Assembly (NCBI GenBank): GCA_025617745.1
Contig: CM046853.1
Location: 52,291,021 to 52,355,020 of the forward strand
Source: Heliocidaris erythrogramma
Lineage: Eukaryota; Echinodermata; Echinoidea; Camarodonta; Echinometridae
Direction: 5' to 3'
Length of the DNA stretch: 64,000 nucleotides
A model generated the notes under the pieces. The model was not told the origin of the DNA, did no database searches, and worked only from the letters and a program-made list of their open reading frames with translations. Numbering within the stretch: the stretch's first letter is position 1; every line of letters begins with the position of its first letter. Shown one piece after another: positions 48,664-62,216 of the stretch. The position numbers were made by a program, and so were the translations under genes.

Positions 48664-51600
48664 TCACTTTGGATTGATGACGAATCGCATTCCTTGTCCC
48701 GGCGTAACCTTGATTGGCGCTCCATCTCCGAACCTGATGGTGGTCACCCCGGAGCTTCCGGGGGCTTGGACCTGTTGCTGGACCTGCGGCTGGACCTGCG
48801 GTTGTACCTGTTGAGGAGGACCTGACTGGTGTATTATCTGGCGTTGATAGGTCTGAGTGCCCGGCTGGATTGGTATCGAGATGCTATCACCTCCCAGTCG
48901 GATGGTTCCCGGGGCAGAGCCGGTGATGATGTGAGGACTGGAATAGCCAGGCTGTGAGTAGCTTTGCTGCTGCTGATAGACATCCTGTGGATAGCCGGTT
49001 TGTTGAGTGTAGCTTTGCTGCGGGTAGATCTGCTGTTGGTATCCCACTTGTTGGTGCATCTGCTGCTCCGGCTGCACCTGGAACTGAAGATTTCCAGAAT
49101 CCTGTCTTTTGATGACTATGTGCTGACCATGCCTCTGCGGTGCTTGGTTTGACTGCTGTTGAACAATGACATGTTGGCTCTCCACAGGTGGCGATCCCAT
49201 CGGGGATCCCATGGAGTTTTGCCGCTGGATGACCTGGACACGGCTCTGCTGTTGAGGCTGAGGTTGAGGCTGGACTGGTGAAGGCGTGATGCCAGGTGAC
49301 ATGTGAATCACTCTGACATTGCTTGCAACGTTTGAAGAAGGCTGACTATGCTGTTGCACCAAACCAGGACTGGTCTTCCGATGGCAACTGGGACAGGAGC
49401 CATGATCTCCACCAGCCGGAACTCCGCCGCTAGTTAGCCTGATGGTGGCAGGCTGCTGCTGCTGCTGAGACTGCTGTTGCTGAAACTGTGGCAGGAAAAC
49501 TTGCATGGGAACGGGTGTCCGCTTGCTGAGTCGGATGATCCCTTCAGGACTCACCTGGATCTGGTGTTCGTGACCTATCTCTTCCGCTGACAGGCTGACC
49601 GGTGGTGACTCTGTGGATCCTACACGCAGGACGGTCTTGCCAAGTAAAGGTTTTCTCGCTGGCTGTGGCTGTGGCATTGGCGGTGGGTTATCAAAGGTAG
49701 GCTTGGTCCCTGGTGAGGTCGGAGTAAAGATCAATGATCCGTCTGGAGTAGATGGCACATTATTACTACTTGCAGCCCTTACCCTGAATGTGATAGTCTT
49801 TCCTGCTTTGTATGCCTCCGGAGCAAGCTTGGGATCCGGGGTCAGCGTGATCCTACCATTCTTGTCCACGTAAGACAATGGAACTTCAATTGGCTGTTGC
49901 TGAGGAAGGAAATTCGACCTCTTTTTGATAGTGTCCCCATCTTTAAATTCTGCCTCAGGGTCAAGCAGTACTATTGCTGTTTTTGACACGTGCTTTTTTT
50001 GTTTACCGGATTCCGTATTATCTTCACTTTTCTTCCTTGATTTTTCTGCCGATTTTTCTGACCTTGCCACAGCTCCAAGTGCTACTGCTTCCGATAAACT
50101 GACTTCTTGCTTTTGTGCCTTGTCCTTGCTTTCCTTTCGTTCTGGTTTTACTAGTTCTTTCGATTGTTCTGGTTTAGCTTTTGTTGCAGCCTTTGGAGCT
50201 GGCTTGGGGGCTGGCTTTGGCGCGGGTTTTGGTGGGCCACCTGTGGCCCCTTTGGCAGGTGCTTTTGGCTTGCTCTCCTGTTTGTCCTCCGGGAGGGCGT
50301 CGGTTTTACTCTGACTTTCACAACCTATCGGACTCATCCTCTTTACTGGCCTCTTTTTTACCTCTTCAATCTCGTCATCTAGAGGTGAACTACTTTCTGA
50401 ATGACTGCATTCCTGGTGGAAGAAAGGACTAAGACGGGCATGAAGAGGAGCCCTCTTGGATCGGTAACGATCATCTTCATAATCACTGCACTCTGAACTG
50501 TCGCTGTCATACTCTGTCGTCTCAGCGGAACTTGGCCGACGAATCGTCCATGGGATGCCTTGGTAGGAAGCAATCGATGAACAACAAAGACAATTCCCAC
50601 TGCACTCGCTCTCGCTTAGGGTGTCCTCATCAGAATCATCCTCAGCGTCTCCATCCATGCCGCTCAAAGGCACATCAGGGTTTCTCGTCGTAGTCGTTAT
50701 ATCCGAGGACACATCATTGGCGTTACTGTCTCTCGAGTTCGTATTATTCATCCTCGGGACGTTGCTTTGGCCTCGTTGGTTGTTATACCCTTTCCCTCTA
50801 TTTGAATTCTTGGCTGGTTGATCACGTCCGTTTTGAGCAGCTTTCTTGCGCTGAAGCTGGGCTAGCTGTCCCTTCGGTAGTGGTCCCACCCTCGAAGACA
50901 TGCTCGACTCGTCTGCGTCTAAATCTGTCATTTGGTTGACGTCATCTTCCGTATCGACACAGCTGCGATCACGCATGTTCTCATCCCCGCTGTCTTCGGT
51001 ATCTCCCTCATCGCTCACCCGGTCTTCGTCCTTCACCTTCTGGAAATTTCTATACATCGACGCCATCTGTCTTGAGATTTCGTCACCACTATCCCGAAGA
51101 TTCGTCTGCAGAAGGAAATAAAAATTTTAAAAAATATCATAGGTATGCTAAATAAAACACTGAAATATTTGAACATTTGTTTTAGTAAAGGCTTAAGGTT
51201 AGATGATCATCATTATAACAAAACAAAAATCTTATATTTTCCCATCCGTTACGAAAGAAGGACATGATGAACGAGACCACTGTAGGCGAAACTAATTTTT
51301 TGTATATGTACATTTTTATATTGTTGTAAATTATCAAATAAGTTTGATACATTTGTAAAACAATCAGCAACAACAATATGTTGTGTTGGTGGTCAAGTCT
51401 AGTAACACGAGTTACAACATCGCTAGTCTCATGGTTCAATTATGATTGTTTTAAAGATAAGACACCCCATGCTGTGGTCTAACACTCAGCTGTATACATG
51501 AACTTGACAGTATCATAAGGTTATACTCAGGGGAAATCGTGTCGAGTTAATATCCGCAGCGGGATTTCACACGCGATGGGAGCATGAGAGGCACCAAGAT

Positions 51601-52801
51601 CTATCTGTCCAATTCTTCTTATTTGTCTTCCCCTCCTCCTCCTTCTTCTTCCTTGCCCCCCCCCCCCCCCCCCTCTCTCTCTCTCTCAGAGTACGTCATC
51701 ATGTTGAGGCACAATTTGAGTATTGGTACAATTGATTGTGGAAGCTGGATAGCACAACACAATATATCCAAGTGCTTATTTTCTAGTTTTAAGAAGCTAT
51801 TAAATTTATATATTGTTGCTCTTACTATGTCAATTTTTGATAAATAACAATAAAAACAGAAAGAAAAAAAATGTATCCAAGTTTCTCATTGCGAAATTCA
51901 GGTCCAGACAGATTATATCCATTCAATCGTGAAACAGATGTTTATATTTTACCGCATTTACATGATTTTAATAATACAAGAAATGAAATCTGGTATACAC
52001 TATGAGTACCTTTTATCAAGCATCATGAGCAGTTTAATTATAAATTATAATCCTTGATGCTATCAACATTTTTTCAAATATATAGCGAACATGGGATTTT
52101 TCAAAGCTATACATGCCTATACAATCTTTTTCCTTTTTCTATGTACAGCATAACGTATTATTCAATTGAGCGGATTCATAAAAATTACTCCGGAAAATGC
52201 GACAGAGCCAGGATACAATATTTCGACTATGATGGCCCATAAACTTGTATTCCTTTATTTCAAAACACAAAGAAGCTGTCTGCAGTCACAAGACTTATGG
52301 TACTCATTTCCAGTGAGGGATTGCAAACGTGACTTTATAGTGACACCAAGGGGAGGGTCCAGGATTTTGAAAGGGAGCACAAACTTCTAAGAAGCAAGAC
52401 TTTTAACAAGAACAAGAAAAGAAAACGAGGGTCTTCTTAATTCTGGGGTGCTGATTTCCCTTTTTTGTGTTAATCTGACAAGCAGGAAAAAGGTTTTCAC
52501 ATCCCCCCAAAAATGGGGGGGGGGATATTTTCTAACGCCGCCAGTTGGTGATACATCGGATGGAATGGTAAGACTTGGTCAGACACTGAGTGGACGTGAC
52601 GTCATAATGGGTCCCTAAGTGATAATCGCCATCAGCTACTACACAGAAAGCTTGGTGACAAATGTGTGAATGGACCTTCTCTCCTCCACTCCACGAGAGT
52701 TTACATTCCTCTTTAGTGACGGGTGTCATTCTTTTGGGTCCTTCCTCCTCCTGTATAGTAGGCTGCGCACTTACACGACGACGGCATTCCTTGTTCGCCA
52801 T
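48664..52801 (-). CDS. Unrecognised disordered Gln/Pro-rich protein, two coding exons, about 822 aa
   Basis: The large exon is 51105-48664 (813 codons plus stop), preceded by a good acceptor (TTTCCTTCTGCAG). The first coding exon is proposed at 52801-52775 (MANKECRRR), ending at a perfect GTAAGT donor. Both junction ends are phase 0, giving MANKECRRR then TNLRDSGDEI. The protein opens with acidic Asp/Glu/Ser stretches and has a Cys-rich patch (CSGNCLCCSS), a second acidic patch (TTEYDSDSSECSDYEDD), a PKPAPKPAPKP repeat, a Lys-rich segment, and a possibly folded stretch (NGRITLTPDPKLAPEAYKAG). A long Gln/Pro-rich tail ends in IRFGDGAPIKVTPGQGMRFV. I recognise no family. The composition resembles a transcriptional or scaffold protein, which is inference. 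The large exon is certain as a coding frame; the first exon is a proposal. Confidence 0.75.
52597..52604. promoter_or_regulatory. CRE octamer TGACGTCA in the first intron of the 48664-52801 gene
   Basis: A perfect palindromic CREB/ATF consensus about 170 bp downstream of the proposed first coding exon. Other perfect octamers lie at 50937-50944 (inside the coding exon), 53758-53765 and 55346-55353 (upstream). Function is inference. Confidence 0.4.
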
Positions 52802-52918
52802 GCTATGCTCTCCGCCCCATCCCTTTTTTCACCCCCCCCCCTCTCAACACTCACTATTTTTCTATCTCTCCCCCTCTCTCTCTCTCTCTTTCCTAGCTCC
52901 TATTTTGCTTTAACATCC

Positions 52919-53079
52919 GGGTCCTGTCTCACAAAGAGTTGCGATTGATCAGGTTGGATCGCAAGTCCTCCAATCAATCGCAATAATGACAAACTCTTAT
53001 GTCTTCAGTACAGAGTTGCGAGTCAGTATGGAGTTAGGATTTATGTGAATCAGTCGCAACACTTTATAAGACAGGGCCC
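52919..53079. mobile_element. MITE with GGGTCCTGTCTcAcAAAG ends
   Basis: The left end (GTCCTGTCTCACAAAGAGTT) and the inverse of the right end (GCCCTGTCTTATAAAGTGTT) match well, continuing through GCGAtTGATC-type sequence. It is about 160 bp and sits about 120 bp upstream of the proposed start codon of the minus-strand gene, so it may overlap its promoter or 5' leader. Confidence 0.7.
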
Positions 53080-56009
53080 ATAAATGTCTACACTCTGTCG
53101 ATCTTTCTCTATAATACTCTTCCTCCTTTTCCCTTCTTTTATGTGTCTATTTCACTCTTGCTTGTCGAGTAAATCTATCTGTATCCAATTTTCTACAATG
53201 TATAACCCTGTTTTAAATCTATAGAAAACAATAAACTATTGATCTATTTCCCTTCTCGCCTCTAAACTCAAACGAGTTTCAAACGAGTTGCATAATGAGT
53301 TTTGGAGTAGGCCAATTAAAGCATCGATCAGCTTGATATACTCTCGAGTATAAAAAAGTACGTAAATACATGAAAACCACGTGAGCCTAATTAATCTTTG
53401 TAACACTCAATTCAACGCTGTGGTCCTGTTATTATGTGTCATAGCTCGCCGTGTTGTCATTCCACATCAAGACAGGTGAGATTTTCCTAATTAATATATC
53501 AGCAGGGGGTAGAAATCAGTGCAATATGACTGGGGCGAATCCATGATTTGCAAAAGGGGGTTCCAATACCCTTAAAAATTCTGACAGGCAAAAAAATATG
53601 TTATTAGATTTTTGTGGTGTTAATTTACACCTGAAATCTCTGACAAGCAATAAACCAACAACACAAAAACAAACAAACAAAAGCAGTCAGGACCTCTTCT
53701 ACTTCTTCTTTATCGGTATTTGCATTGCTCAGAACGTCCATGAATGTATGCAACGTGTGACGTCACGACTCAAAGGCATACCTGATTCCATATCAACAAT
53801 GTAGTGACAGTTTGATAAACCTTGCAGTTAGGGTCGAGTTCCATTCCTATCATTTACCACCCATGTTCCAGAAAGTGCCATCACCAAATCTTAACATAGG
53901 CCTATGACAGGAAGTAGCAGCGGAAGTGGCATCAGCAGTAGATATAGACTTATTGAAAAGATGTACTCAATTGGATAAGCTTCTTTTGTCTGCATCTTTG
54001 TTTTATCCTTTACACGAATCGTGCGTACTGCAAATGTTGGAAAACACATAACACTGCTCATAATTATAAGAGCAACATAAAATTCTGTGAGAATGTAAAA
54101 AGGAGATTTAAGGGGTTTTGTAATTGTTGATGCAGCTAGAGGCAGGTAGCATAATTTATTAGTGGTCGTCGAAAGAAATATGAGTAAGACCTCCCAAACT
54201 ACCAACAAATTGGAATTTTCGATGATTTATTTTTTCACTTGATATTTTCTTAATTATCTTTCTGCTCACATGCGGTACTATAATTTTGCTCGATTATTGG
54301 TCATGTTAAATTAAAAATGACTTCCGGCACATACACAGTAGGCTCTAGGCAGCGTGGCAAGTCCCAGCTGCAGAGCAGCCCTTTGCGTTGTGAACAGACA
54401 TCTCTAGCATGTTGGGGACTGAGCAAAGGTATTTCCTTGCTATAACCTCGACTAGCATATACAACGTGTTTATGGCATAAATCCAGTCCTTGCTTGTTAC
54501 TGCACATGCAATTCATTTCTCAACGACGGTCTTGTTTTCATCGTGGTAACATTACACAGGTGATAGTTGAATTTGTCGGCTCGGGTAGCTGAAAGTACTG
54601 CACATACCGTCATGTTCACAAGCTTAACCGTGCTTAACACAAAACATGCTGGCAATTCAGTAGGGGCCGCTGCTGGGGAAACCAAGGATGATCTTTGTAT
54701 CAAGATCTGCTAGTACTTTGCATGAAAAACAGACTTTTAGACAATCCAGGGAAGGTTTTTAGGCATAGGATGCACACACACAAATAAAGTTGTAAATTGT
54801 TTACACTGACGTTCTTATAAAATGAAGAAGAGAATTTCAAGAGACGTTAAAAGGTCGGTATTCGAAACGATATGACGCAAATCTTTCCGAAGTTCCGGTA
54901 ATGGACAGAAGAATATTCGAAGAAAATAAACACTGAGTGAAATAGCTTTCAACAATTAATTTTCCAATAATAATGGCATGTTTTGTAGCCTGTATCCTTT
55001 GTTCATTGGCCACTAAGAACCGACGCAAAATGTATGATAGTTTATGCATAGAAAAATATATTAGAAAGGCATTCATTCCTTCATTACATGATACCAATAT
55101 GATTCTGAAAGGTGATAAAACCTTTAAAACAACCACCAAATAATAATAACGATAATGTGTTTATACAATCCTAATCGAAATATTGTTCGTCTTTTTGAAT
55201 CATTTTCACCAAATAGAATTCTGGTAAACAATCATCTCACGATTGTCCACTCCAAACTATGATAACAAACTCATTTTGTGTGCGCTATTCACAAGGCCGA
55301 TGGACAATAAAAAAATTCAATCAGCGCCAACAATGTTGACCAGTATGACGTCATAGAGAAGTCCCACTTATACAATACTATAGCCTTTTAAAGGCTAAAT
55401 TCCAATATTGTTACAGAGGTGAGTCAGACGCTAAATAACTGGTTGAATACATGCAAGTGCGCAAGTGCCACTAAGGCATGAATGTACTGAACATACTTTA
55501 CAAACATTATCCAAGGTGAAAGTGACACAAATGCAGTGACGTAGGTTTATTGGTAAACAAAACGGAAGATTCGTGTAATCTTTCTCTTTTCCCAACTTTT
55601 TTCTAAAATTGGCATGAGGCTCTCTCTCTCTCTCTCTCCGTCTCTCTCCTCCCCCCCCCCCCCTCTCTCCTTCTCTTTCGTCCTCCCCCATTCATTCCCA
55701 CTCTTTCTTTTCCTAGAATCGTTCATACACATTTATGCATCTCAATAATTATCTGCTTGGAAACAGCTGACGCGGACCAATGACAAATTATCCAATCACC
55801 ACATATTAAGCTCCACGTCAAACAAGTAACAACTTCTTGACGTTGATCGATGTCATATGCCAAGGAATATCGAATATGAGCTCTTGGGAGAGGATCAGCT
55901 ACTACAGGGTGTTTCATGAAATTAAGACAAGGTGTCGTTTCTCATGAAAGCTTGTAGAGGAGGGAGTTGATTTCATAATATAAGAAGGCGCAGCCGTGGT
56001 ATGCTATAG
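53080..56009. other. No gene seen
   Basis: AT-rich sequence upstream of the minus-strand gene. It contains two of the four CRE octamers and a CT/C-run tract at 55618-55690. No supportable exon. Confidence 0.45.
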
Positions 56010-56324
56010 AAGTGATCGTGAGAGCAGTAGTTGTACTAGTGGTAGTGGTGGATGTAGTAGTATATTATAGTAAAAATAGTTGTAAAATAGTGTAGACGTA
56101 TAGTATAAGTACTATAGTAGTATTAGTACTACTAGTTTAAGTAGTTGTTATAGTATATACAAATGTAATAAATATTTGTATATTATTTACAATGTATTGT
56201 TGTATAGAATAGGTATATGGCAGAAGTAGAGGAGTATAGTAACAGTAGTAAAAGAAGAAGAAAGAGAAAGAGAATGAGAAGTAGGGTAAAAGTAGTAGTA
56301 GTATTAGAAGTAGAAGTAGTATAG

Positions 56325-56359
<35 letters not shown>

Positions 56360-56411
56360 TAGGGGTAGGAGGTGTATGAGTATAGTCATGATGGTAGTAG
56401 GAATAGTAGTT

Positions 56412-56449
<38 letters not shown>

Positions 56450-56794
56450 CTAGTAAAAGAAGAAGAGAAAAGAAGAAGAGTGGTAGTAGCAATAGTAGTA
56501 GTAGTAGTAGTAGTAGTAATAGTAGTAGCAGTAGTAGTAGTAGTAGTAGTAGTTGCTGTTTTTGTTGAGGTGGTGGTGGTGGTTGTATAGCAATAGTATA
56601 GCAGAAGTGGAAAAGTAGTATAGTAGTAGTAGTATCATAGGAGTATATTAGAAGTAGAAGTAGTAGTAGCAGTAGAAGTAGTAGTAGTTGTTGTAGTAAT
56701 AGTAGTAGCAGTAGTAGTAGTATAGTAGTAGTCGTAGTCGTACTACTACTACTACTACTACTACTGCTACTACTACAGTGCAGTAGTAGTAGTG

Positions 56795-56830
<36 letters not shown>

Positions 56831-57000
56831 TAGCAGTAATAGTAGTATGTTACTGTCACGGTAGCAGTAGTAGGAGTTAGAGGAGTAGGAGAAGTAGTAG
56901 TTATAGTATAGTAGTAATGATGGTGATAGTGTAATAGTAGTGTTTTTCTGGTTGTTGTTGTTGTGGTGGTGGTGGTAGTGGTGGTGACACTATAGCAGGG
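56010..57000. repeat. About 1-kb TAG/GTA trinucleotide microsatellite
   Basis: Almost continuous TAG (GTA) units with sporadic substitutions, a short inverted CTA block at about 56741-56775, and a GGT-rich end. Open frames over it (poly-Tyr, poly-Val, poly-Ser) are artefacts of the repeat. Confidence 0.95.
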
Positions 57001-57047
57001 GTCAATACTCTAATTATTGTAACCCTATGCACTCACTCACACAACTG
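56998..57047 (+). repeat. Dispersed 48-bp repeat, copy 1
   Basis: It starts GGGGTCAATACTCTAA and ends GTAACCCTATGCACTCACTC plus ACACAAC. It is nearly identical to 62168-62216, and neither flank is shared. Confidence 0.8.
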
Positions 57048-57540
57048 ATGCAGGATAAGGAGTGGTATATCTTTGAGTAGTAATCGGACAATATGAGTAT
57101 GGCCCCGGAGAAGTGCAGGGGAAGTGCAGTAGAAGCACATGTATATCATCAAAATTCCCTCACGTTATTTTATGAAGCACTCTATAGTGTACATCTTCTA
57201 TCTGTCGGTATCACCGCCATATATTCGTCTTTACCACAGCCTAGACAATGGTGAACATAGTGCGCGGGACTCTATACCGGCTGGCCTGACGTGTCTCATA
57301 ACATCCTTATATGGAAGTGATGCCGCGAGGGCCCGCAGGAGGGGTAAGTAGTTAGATGGAGATCTTAAAGCTACCCACTTTGGTAGAGATGCGTGATTGA
57401 TATTAATTCAAATCAAAGCAACCTGGTAAATTGAGGTGGACATTATTGAATGTTGTACTAGCAGAATGCTTTGTACTATATAGAGCAAGTAGTAAGTCAA
57501 CCTGATAAGCTAGAGAGATGTAAGAAACTAAATGAGTCCT

Positions 57541-57544
57541 ATAC

Positions 57545-57575
<31 letters not shown>

Positions 57576-57600
57576 CAAAGAGAAAGGAAGAGAGAGGAAG
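57541..57600. repeat. GA microsatellite
   Basis: A (GA)n run followed by GA-rich variants. Confidence 0.85.
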
Positions 57601-58056
57601 AGAGAGGGGTGAAATATTGTTCGAGAGAAAGGGGGTGATGGAGATAGACACATGGCTGAGAAGTTGACAAAGTGAACCAATATACTTACATCAATTCGGA
57701 TGGGGAAGAAGAGGAAGAGCCAAATGTAGATAAGTCAGAATTAAAACAATAATTATTACTCTCGTCGTTACGCAACTATATACAGCGTGTGCATTTCATA
57801 AATTGAAGACAAAAGGTAAATAACCATTGTGAAACACATCATCTGTCAGGTTAATTATGACTGTGGTATTATTGAAAGAGATGACAAAACAAGACAAAAA
57901 AGATGCTACTGATATGATGTAAGCCAATACAACACCATCTCATCTGATGGACATCTATGACATCGGTGATTGTAGAAAACATTCAAAATACTCAGTGTCT
58001 TTGTTAAGGAATATCGAATATCATATAACCACCATAACCACACAGTTCACTCTGTT

Positions 58057-58063
<7 letters not shown>

Positions 58064-58095
<32 letters not shown>
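58064..58095. repeat. TA microsatellite
   Basis: A perfect (TA)n run of about 32 nt. Confidence 0.9.
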
Positions 58096-58099
<4 letters not shown>

Positions 58100-59624
58100 A
58101 GGGCTACATCATACATTGGTAGGACTACATCATACGTATAAAGGCCGACCTGAGTGTAATTTGGTTGCAGTTGCAGCCAAACAGCCATCACCATCAACAT
58201 TGTTCTAAAAGAAAGAAGAATATGACAATGTCTCAATAAAAATATAAAACGATATTAGTTACGCACCTAAAGCATCGGTAAGAGAAAACAACATAGACAG
58301 CTTTGATTGCAGTATCCTTCTCAAGCACTGTACACCGACATATCGATATATATTTCACCTTAAATGGCACACAATTTTCCAATCAACCATGGTAAATCTA
58401 GCACAGCTTATTTCGGCGCGTCAAAATTGGTTTCCCGCCAATATCAGCACGCTATACGCACACAAATCTCAAATCGTCTGACTGCTGCGAGTGGTATGTT
58501 TACATCTTCCGCAGATCAGTTCAGCTGGTTATTCCAATTTGATTAAATACTCGGTCGTCTGTCAATTTTCATTGGTTTCTCGCAGACCCATCAAAGGTCA
58601 CGATGGAGAATGATTCTTTAAAGATGTCTATCGAAAGACAACAACAGTTTCACAGCATTATAGGTCGTCGTCTTATCAGTACAGTTTCTAAAGTGTCGGA
58701 AGACAGTATTTAAATATTTAAGCGAAGCATTAGGTAAAAGAATGATAATAATAAACAATATTCCGTTCCTACATAGCGCATATCGCATTATGATATAACG
58801 TCTCTATGCATGCGTTTCCAAAGGACTTTGGATATCATGTGGATAGATAACGATGTATGCTTCTGTTCTAAATTTTATAAATAAAAACAAAGCTCAAACA
58901 GACAAGTTAATGCAAGCCTAGACAGAGCAAAATATTTTGTAGATGGCAGTTTCTCACAGAGTTACAATCAATTAGAGTTCCAATTAATAGTTCTGATGTC
59001 TTTCTAGTCACGTCTACTGCTGGGGTAGAGACGAAGCACTGACAATCAAAACAGTAAAAGTCACATGCTTCCATACGACATGTCTACAATAAATTATTTA
59101 TGGACATCACATTTATGTCAAGAAGGAATCATGCTGTATGTTTAGAAAATCTTCTTTAAAAATATATATATACGTAATGAAGAAGCTTATAGATACTTCG
59201 ATTTATAATAATCTTTCACGCAGTAATTTTCTCTGTCTTTCTCTGTCTTTCCTTTTTCTGAATTCCTACATGTCTAACATTCTGTGCATGGCACCCAAAT
59301 AGGTTCCCCTGCCTTTCCCTCCTTGTACTCGGAATCTCAAATCAAAACAATAAAATTATTAATAGCAGTCCCATTAGCAATACCCGGGTCTTGAAATTGA
59401 CATTTACGACGATCGAACCTCTAGAAGATGGAATGGAATTGTGATGTAACGAGAAAAATATGTTTACATCTTGACGGCTTAACTACCAATCCCGTTTGGA
59501 ATAGAGTATTGAAGAAAAGATATCGTCATTCTGATTTCAGAGGGTCATTAAAACGGATTTCAATTCCGATTCCACATAATCCAATTATGATCCAATTACG
59601 TTATTGGCTATATGAAAGTAATTA

Positions 59625-59626
<2 letters not shown>

Positions 59627-59692
<66 letters not shown>
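59627..59692. repeat. Compound TA/CA microsatellite
   Basis: (TA)n of about 48 nt runs into (CA)n of about 18 nt. Confidence 0.92.
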
Positions 59693-62167
59693 CCGCGCAC
59701 CCCCACACACAAACATTTTACACAATTTCAAAACGGATTTAGGCGTCTTGGACATCCCTTTGCTGAGAATATGTTCATAAAAATGATCATGATAAATTTG
59801 TTAATACATGGAAAAAGAAAAGGGGCGATTTTAAAATCTGCCGCACTTTATGCATACCAGTTCTATTTCCCTATTATATCAAAAAGCATCAAATACATGA
59901 AGATTGGATATTCGTACAGTGATTTGATAAGCACATCCAGCAGATCTGCAATAGCTCTGTCAGCCTTCATTTGATTTGGCGTCAGACGTAATTGCAAGAA
60001 AATAGAATGATTCCACAATTGCTTTGAAAGGAAATGAGGAACTTCAAGAAAGCAAAAACAAAGCCCCTGAATATCAGTGAATAACTGAATCTCATGGAAA
60101 TACAACAAAGCGAGGCTGATAAAGAAAAAAAAAGTATCATACGAAGAAAAAAGAGGGGCATTCAGAACAGAAATATTCAAACGATGGTCTTTTATAAACG
60201 CAAAATATTATCGGTATCATTCGAGAATAATTTTACGACAGATTGTAATACTCCATTAATGCATATCTCCGCCCCCTGACGCAAATCATGCAATTTTTGA
60301 AAATACTTTTTTATTGGGCTTCGACTCGATCACACATCACCAAGAACACTGGATAGATTATGCCCGGTTTTAAGATTCCATCTACCTTTAATGTCCCTTT
60401 ATGCAAGATAAAGAAACACGTAAATATAACAATACAACATCAAATCTACATGAACTAGGAGAAAGTGGAAATCATAGGTCTTGCAATACTAAAATGGAAA
60501 TTCATTCGCTGAGCAGCATTGCTACCAGGGTGGCTCTGCGAACATCAATTGACACACCATTCGTGTTTCCCCCAGGTTGCCGAAACCAGACCCTGACTTC
60601 CAATTAGTTTCTGATTCCATCTATCACTCATGAAATTGGTAGCCGATTAGCCGAGAAAGGAATGAGGTAATTCAGACGGTGTTTTGCATTTTTCCTCTTT
60701 TCTTTTTACTGGGATCCAAAGAGAAGATTACCGAGATGGAATCCCTTTTCAGTCAATGATTAACGAGATTCTACAGATTTGTGACGATATAATGTAGAAA
60801 ATATCTGTAGTCATAAAGTCAGCAACATTTATTTCTTTGCAGTTTGAAAAGGAATCGTAAAGACATGGGGAAGAGGAGCTTTATTTGCAAACCCGAATCC
60901 GGGGCCTGTTTCCCAAAGGTACGGCTTGTCGGCTTCGCTCTCTTTAAACCAAACTTCAAAATCAATGAATTAAAGACAATTTTTCGTGATGGAATCGTAA
61001 TTCATTACGTATAACATTTTGCTATGCAAATGATATATTGGACGTTACATGATTTATGTCCCTCTTCATCTTTCTCTTTATCAACCCCTCTAATATCCCA
61101 TCCGCACGATCCAAATGTATGTGTGTGTGGGGGTGTGGGTGCGTGTGTGAGTGTGAACGCGTGCTTAACATCATCATCTATCTCCGTATCACGTCTTCTT
61201 CTGCTTCCTTTCTATCTCTCTCTCATGCAAGAATACTCTTCCAGGGAGCTCATTCCTAACTCCTGCCATCCATCATGTTCCTTTGGGGGTAAATACGCGG
61301 TCGTCCTAACTTGTTACGAACCAGGCCAAGAAAGTGTCAAGTTTGTTGTCGAGGAATAAAAAAGGAACATGGGACCATAAAATTATTATAAATAGGATGC
61401 TGTGAACCTTTGTGAACTTCCGTTCGAGACGAAAATGGCGAATGGATTAGGACCAAAATACAGGAACACGGTTTATGAAACCAACGCCCATTGATATGAT
61501 GTGTCTGCAAAATCACTTGGTGATGTCAACGAGGCTAAAACCAGATTTTGACAATCGTCGCATGCCACATTATTTTTGCAGAGACAGCAACATACTAATT
61601 TCTTCCTATATACTGTTTTACGCGTTTTTTATTAAAAACAAAGTAACATGACAACAAGCTTATGGCTCAATTTAATGCAACTCACTTATAAAAAAATATA
61701 TGAAAGCAAAATTTAACGATGTAAGTCTTGAAACACAAGCTTTGGAACTATATCTCAAGAGTTTCTGGCTCTATCATTCGCCTGCGATGACGTAACAAAC
61801 ACTGCGCTACTTTCGCCACGCCACTTCCATAATTAACGGTGTCAGGAGATAAGGGTGTCGGCGATGTGTTGGCCTTTCTGCATTTAAATTCATTGGCATT
61901 GTAAGTAAGAAATACAAAGCTATAAAACAAACAAAAATGATAACTCACATAATTATAATTGTAGTAGAATCAACAGATACAATGCAAGGTCAACACCAGC
62001 ATGACCAGATGAACGATCGGAGGTAGCTCTTCCAAAACCTTTTTATCACAACTCTTCTAATTCATTGTCTGTCCTTTGGGAATGTATCTCAGTGGGATGG
62101 TCTAGTGATAATGGAACACATATTAGACATGGAGTAGCAGCATCTCGAGACTCCTTCGTGGTTCGTT

Positions 62168-62216
62168 GGGGTCAATACTCTCAATCCTTGTAACCCTATG
62201 CACTCACTCACACAAC
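62168..62216 (+). repeat. Dispersed 48-bp repeat, copy 2
   Basis: Near-identical to 56998-57047 (GGGGTCAATACTCTCAATCC, then TTGTAACCCTATGCACTCAC). Confidence 0.8.

Larger units (their letters stand above)
57602..62167. other. No gene seen
   Basis: AT-rich sequence. Apart from the TA and TA/CA microsatellites listed separately, nothing supports a gene. Short open frames here lack splice context and recognisable motifs. Confidence 0.45.

Noticed and set aside
49613-50432. Plus-strand frames of 70-130 codons opposite the 48664-51105 exon
   Set aside because: They are shadows of the long minus-strand coding frame and have no recognisable domain.
52532-52774. The remainder of the 89-codon minus-strand frame as coding
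   Set aside because: A perfect GTAAGT donor after the ninth codon makes the rest more likely intron.
56183-56638. Poly-Tyr, poly-Val and poly-Ser open frames
   Set aside because: They are translation of a TAG trinucleotide microsatellite.
61024-61359. 111-codon plus-strand frame as a gene
   Set aside because: Low-complexity Ser/Cys-rich sequence over a GT-rich tract; no recognisable domain.
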